From Treponema sp. (GTDB taxonomy: Bacteria; Spirochaetota; Spirochaetia; Treponematales; Treponemataceae), in NCBI GenBank assembly GCA_017617145.1, contig JAFZWX010000079.1:1-6104 (forward strand): a stretch of 6,104 nt of DNA, given 5' to 3'. The stretch's first letter is position 1. Every line of letters begins with the position of its first letter. Of the stretch, positions 5,496 through 6,104 are shown piece by piece. A model generated the notes under the pieces. That model searched no databases. It saw nothing but the letters and a program-made list of their open reading frames with translations, and was not told the origin of the DNA. The translations under genes and the position numbers were made by a program.

Positions 5496-6104
5496 AGTTT
5501 AATCAAAAATTCATCCATCCTTTCTGCATTGCCAGAATCTTCATCAGGATAACCAACGGGATTTAGCCTCAGATGAATTGTTCTTCCATCGCCCTGTACT
5601 AAATCTTTGGTACGAACCGAGTGAGTATGTCCTGCAAGCCAAGTGCTTTCGTTTTTCAGTTGGTCCAGATATTTTTGCCCGTTGAAATAAAAGTAGGTAG
5701 TTGCATCTGAATAATAGTATTCCTGCTCAACTCCAAAAAACAAGGGAATATAATGAGTCATGATTATATCAGGCCTTTGAGAAATAACCTTATCCAGCTT
5801 TTGCATTTCTGATTTCAAGATTGCAGCGTGATTGTTTTTCATGTAGTTCCAATTAACATAATCAAACCAGTAATGCCAATCAAAGAGAAACTTGTGTATA
5901 TTTCCATCAGGTTCTGGTTCAAGATAAAAAGCCCAGGTCCAGTCATTAAAAGCCATTGTACCGCCAAATTTCACACCTTCAAATTCTTCGACGTTACCAT
6001 CCAAAATAGAGACATTCCCTAACTTTGAAACTTCAGTCTTCAGAAAATCGAGTTTTGCCTGAGTTTCTGTAAAGGGATTATTTCGAAAGTAGGACTGGTT
6101 ACCA
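5492..6104 (-). CDS. Calcineurin-like metallophosphoesterase, C-terminal part (5' end outside window)
   Basis: The frame is open from the stop at 5494-5492 to the right edge (first whole codon at 6103), giving 203 visible residues. It is the C-terminal two-thirds or so of a cytoplasmic metallophosphoesterase, which binds two metals and cleaves phosphate esters. MTHYIP (His at visible residue 117) and AGHTH (GHTH, 158-161) are the distal metal-binding motifs. Visible residues 1-6 (GNQSYF) sit where the family has GNH(D/E)YY, with NVSILDGNV and GVKFGGTMAF following at the normal spacing. The metal-binding Asn is kept, but the catalytic His is Gln here. A start at the TTG or ATG-like codons near 6004 would be wrong, because homology continues upstream. 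The substrate is unknown. Its 3' end converges on and overlaps the rloB stump by a few bases, and no terminator hairpin is evident. Confidence 0.8.
   Translation of the reverse strand, partial: GNQSYFRNNPFTETQAKLDFLKTEVSKLGNVSILDGNVEEFEGVKFGGTMAFNDWTWAFYLEPEPDGNIHKFLFDWHYWFDYVNWNYMKNNHAAILKSEMQKLDKVISQRPDIIMTHYIPLFFGVEQEYYYSDATTYFYFNGQKYLDQLKNESTWLAGHTHSVRTKDLVQGDGRTIHLRLNPVGYPDEDSGNAERMDEFLIKL

Noticed and set aside
5828..6022. 64-codon plus-strand ORF near the right edge
   Set aside because: It is antisense to the metallophosphoesterase, whose motifs and open frame are clear.

Overview
The window is AT-rich and gene-dense. Codon use, protein style and gene mix suggest an anaerobic gut or rumen bacterium. 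A host-associated Treponema-type spirochaete is my best guess, but this is an impression; no rRNA or other taxonomic marker is present.

Layout. (1) Positions 43-3276 hold a tight leftward gene series, probably one operon. It reads from a promoter near 3310-3338 through a DUF6088/AbiEi-like antitoxin-type protein (3276-2683), an unrecognised 432-residue protein (2619-1321), a PHP-domain phosphoesterase (1287-538) and the ribosome-rescue hydrolase arfB (original start at 532, end at 43). The gaps are 63, 33 and 5 nt. (2) arfB is broken. Its first 16 codons (532-485) are intact and coupled to the PHP gene. They run into a TAG and a GC-rich, palindrome-bearing insert of about 80 bp (roughly 403-484). 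The GGQ catalytic part (43 to about 402) follows in a different frame. (3) Positions 3277-3425 are a symmetrical divergent control region. A perfect 10-bp inverted repeat holds the -35 boxes of both promoters, one driving the antitoxin series leftward and one driving an unrecognised acidic 178-residue protein (3426-3962) rightward. (4) Positions 4168-5439 encode an AAA15/RloA-like ATPase with its own promoter and a candidate operator. Two nucleotides after its stop begins what looks like the first 13 or so codons of rloB, cut off at a junction near 5480-5495. (5) From the right edge back to 5492 lies the 3' part of a calcineurin-like metallophosphoesterase gene on the minus strand; its 5' end is outside the window.

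How it fits together. The centre looks like an eroding defence or toxin-antitoxin neighbourhood. There is an antitoxin-family gene without a recognisable AbiEii partner and an RloA ATPase whose RloB effector has been cut off. The flanks are ordinary housekeeping-type genes (PHP enzyme, arfB, phosphoesterase). I see no tRNA, rRNA, CRISPR array or transposase gene. The best-supported unusual observations are the arfB interruption, the mirror-image divergent promoter and the rloB stump.
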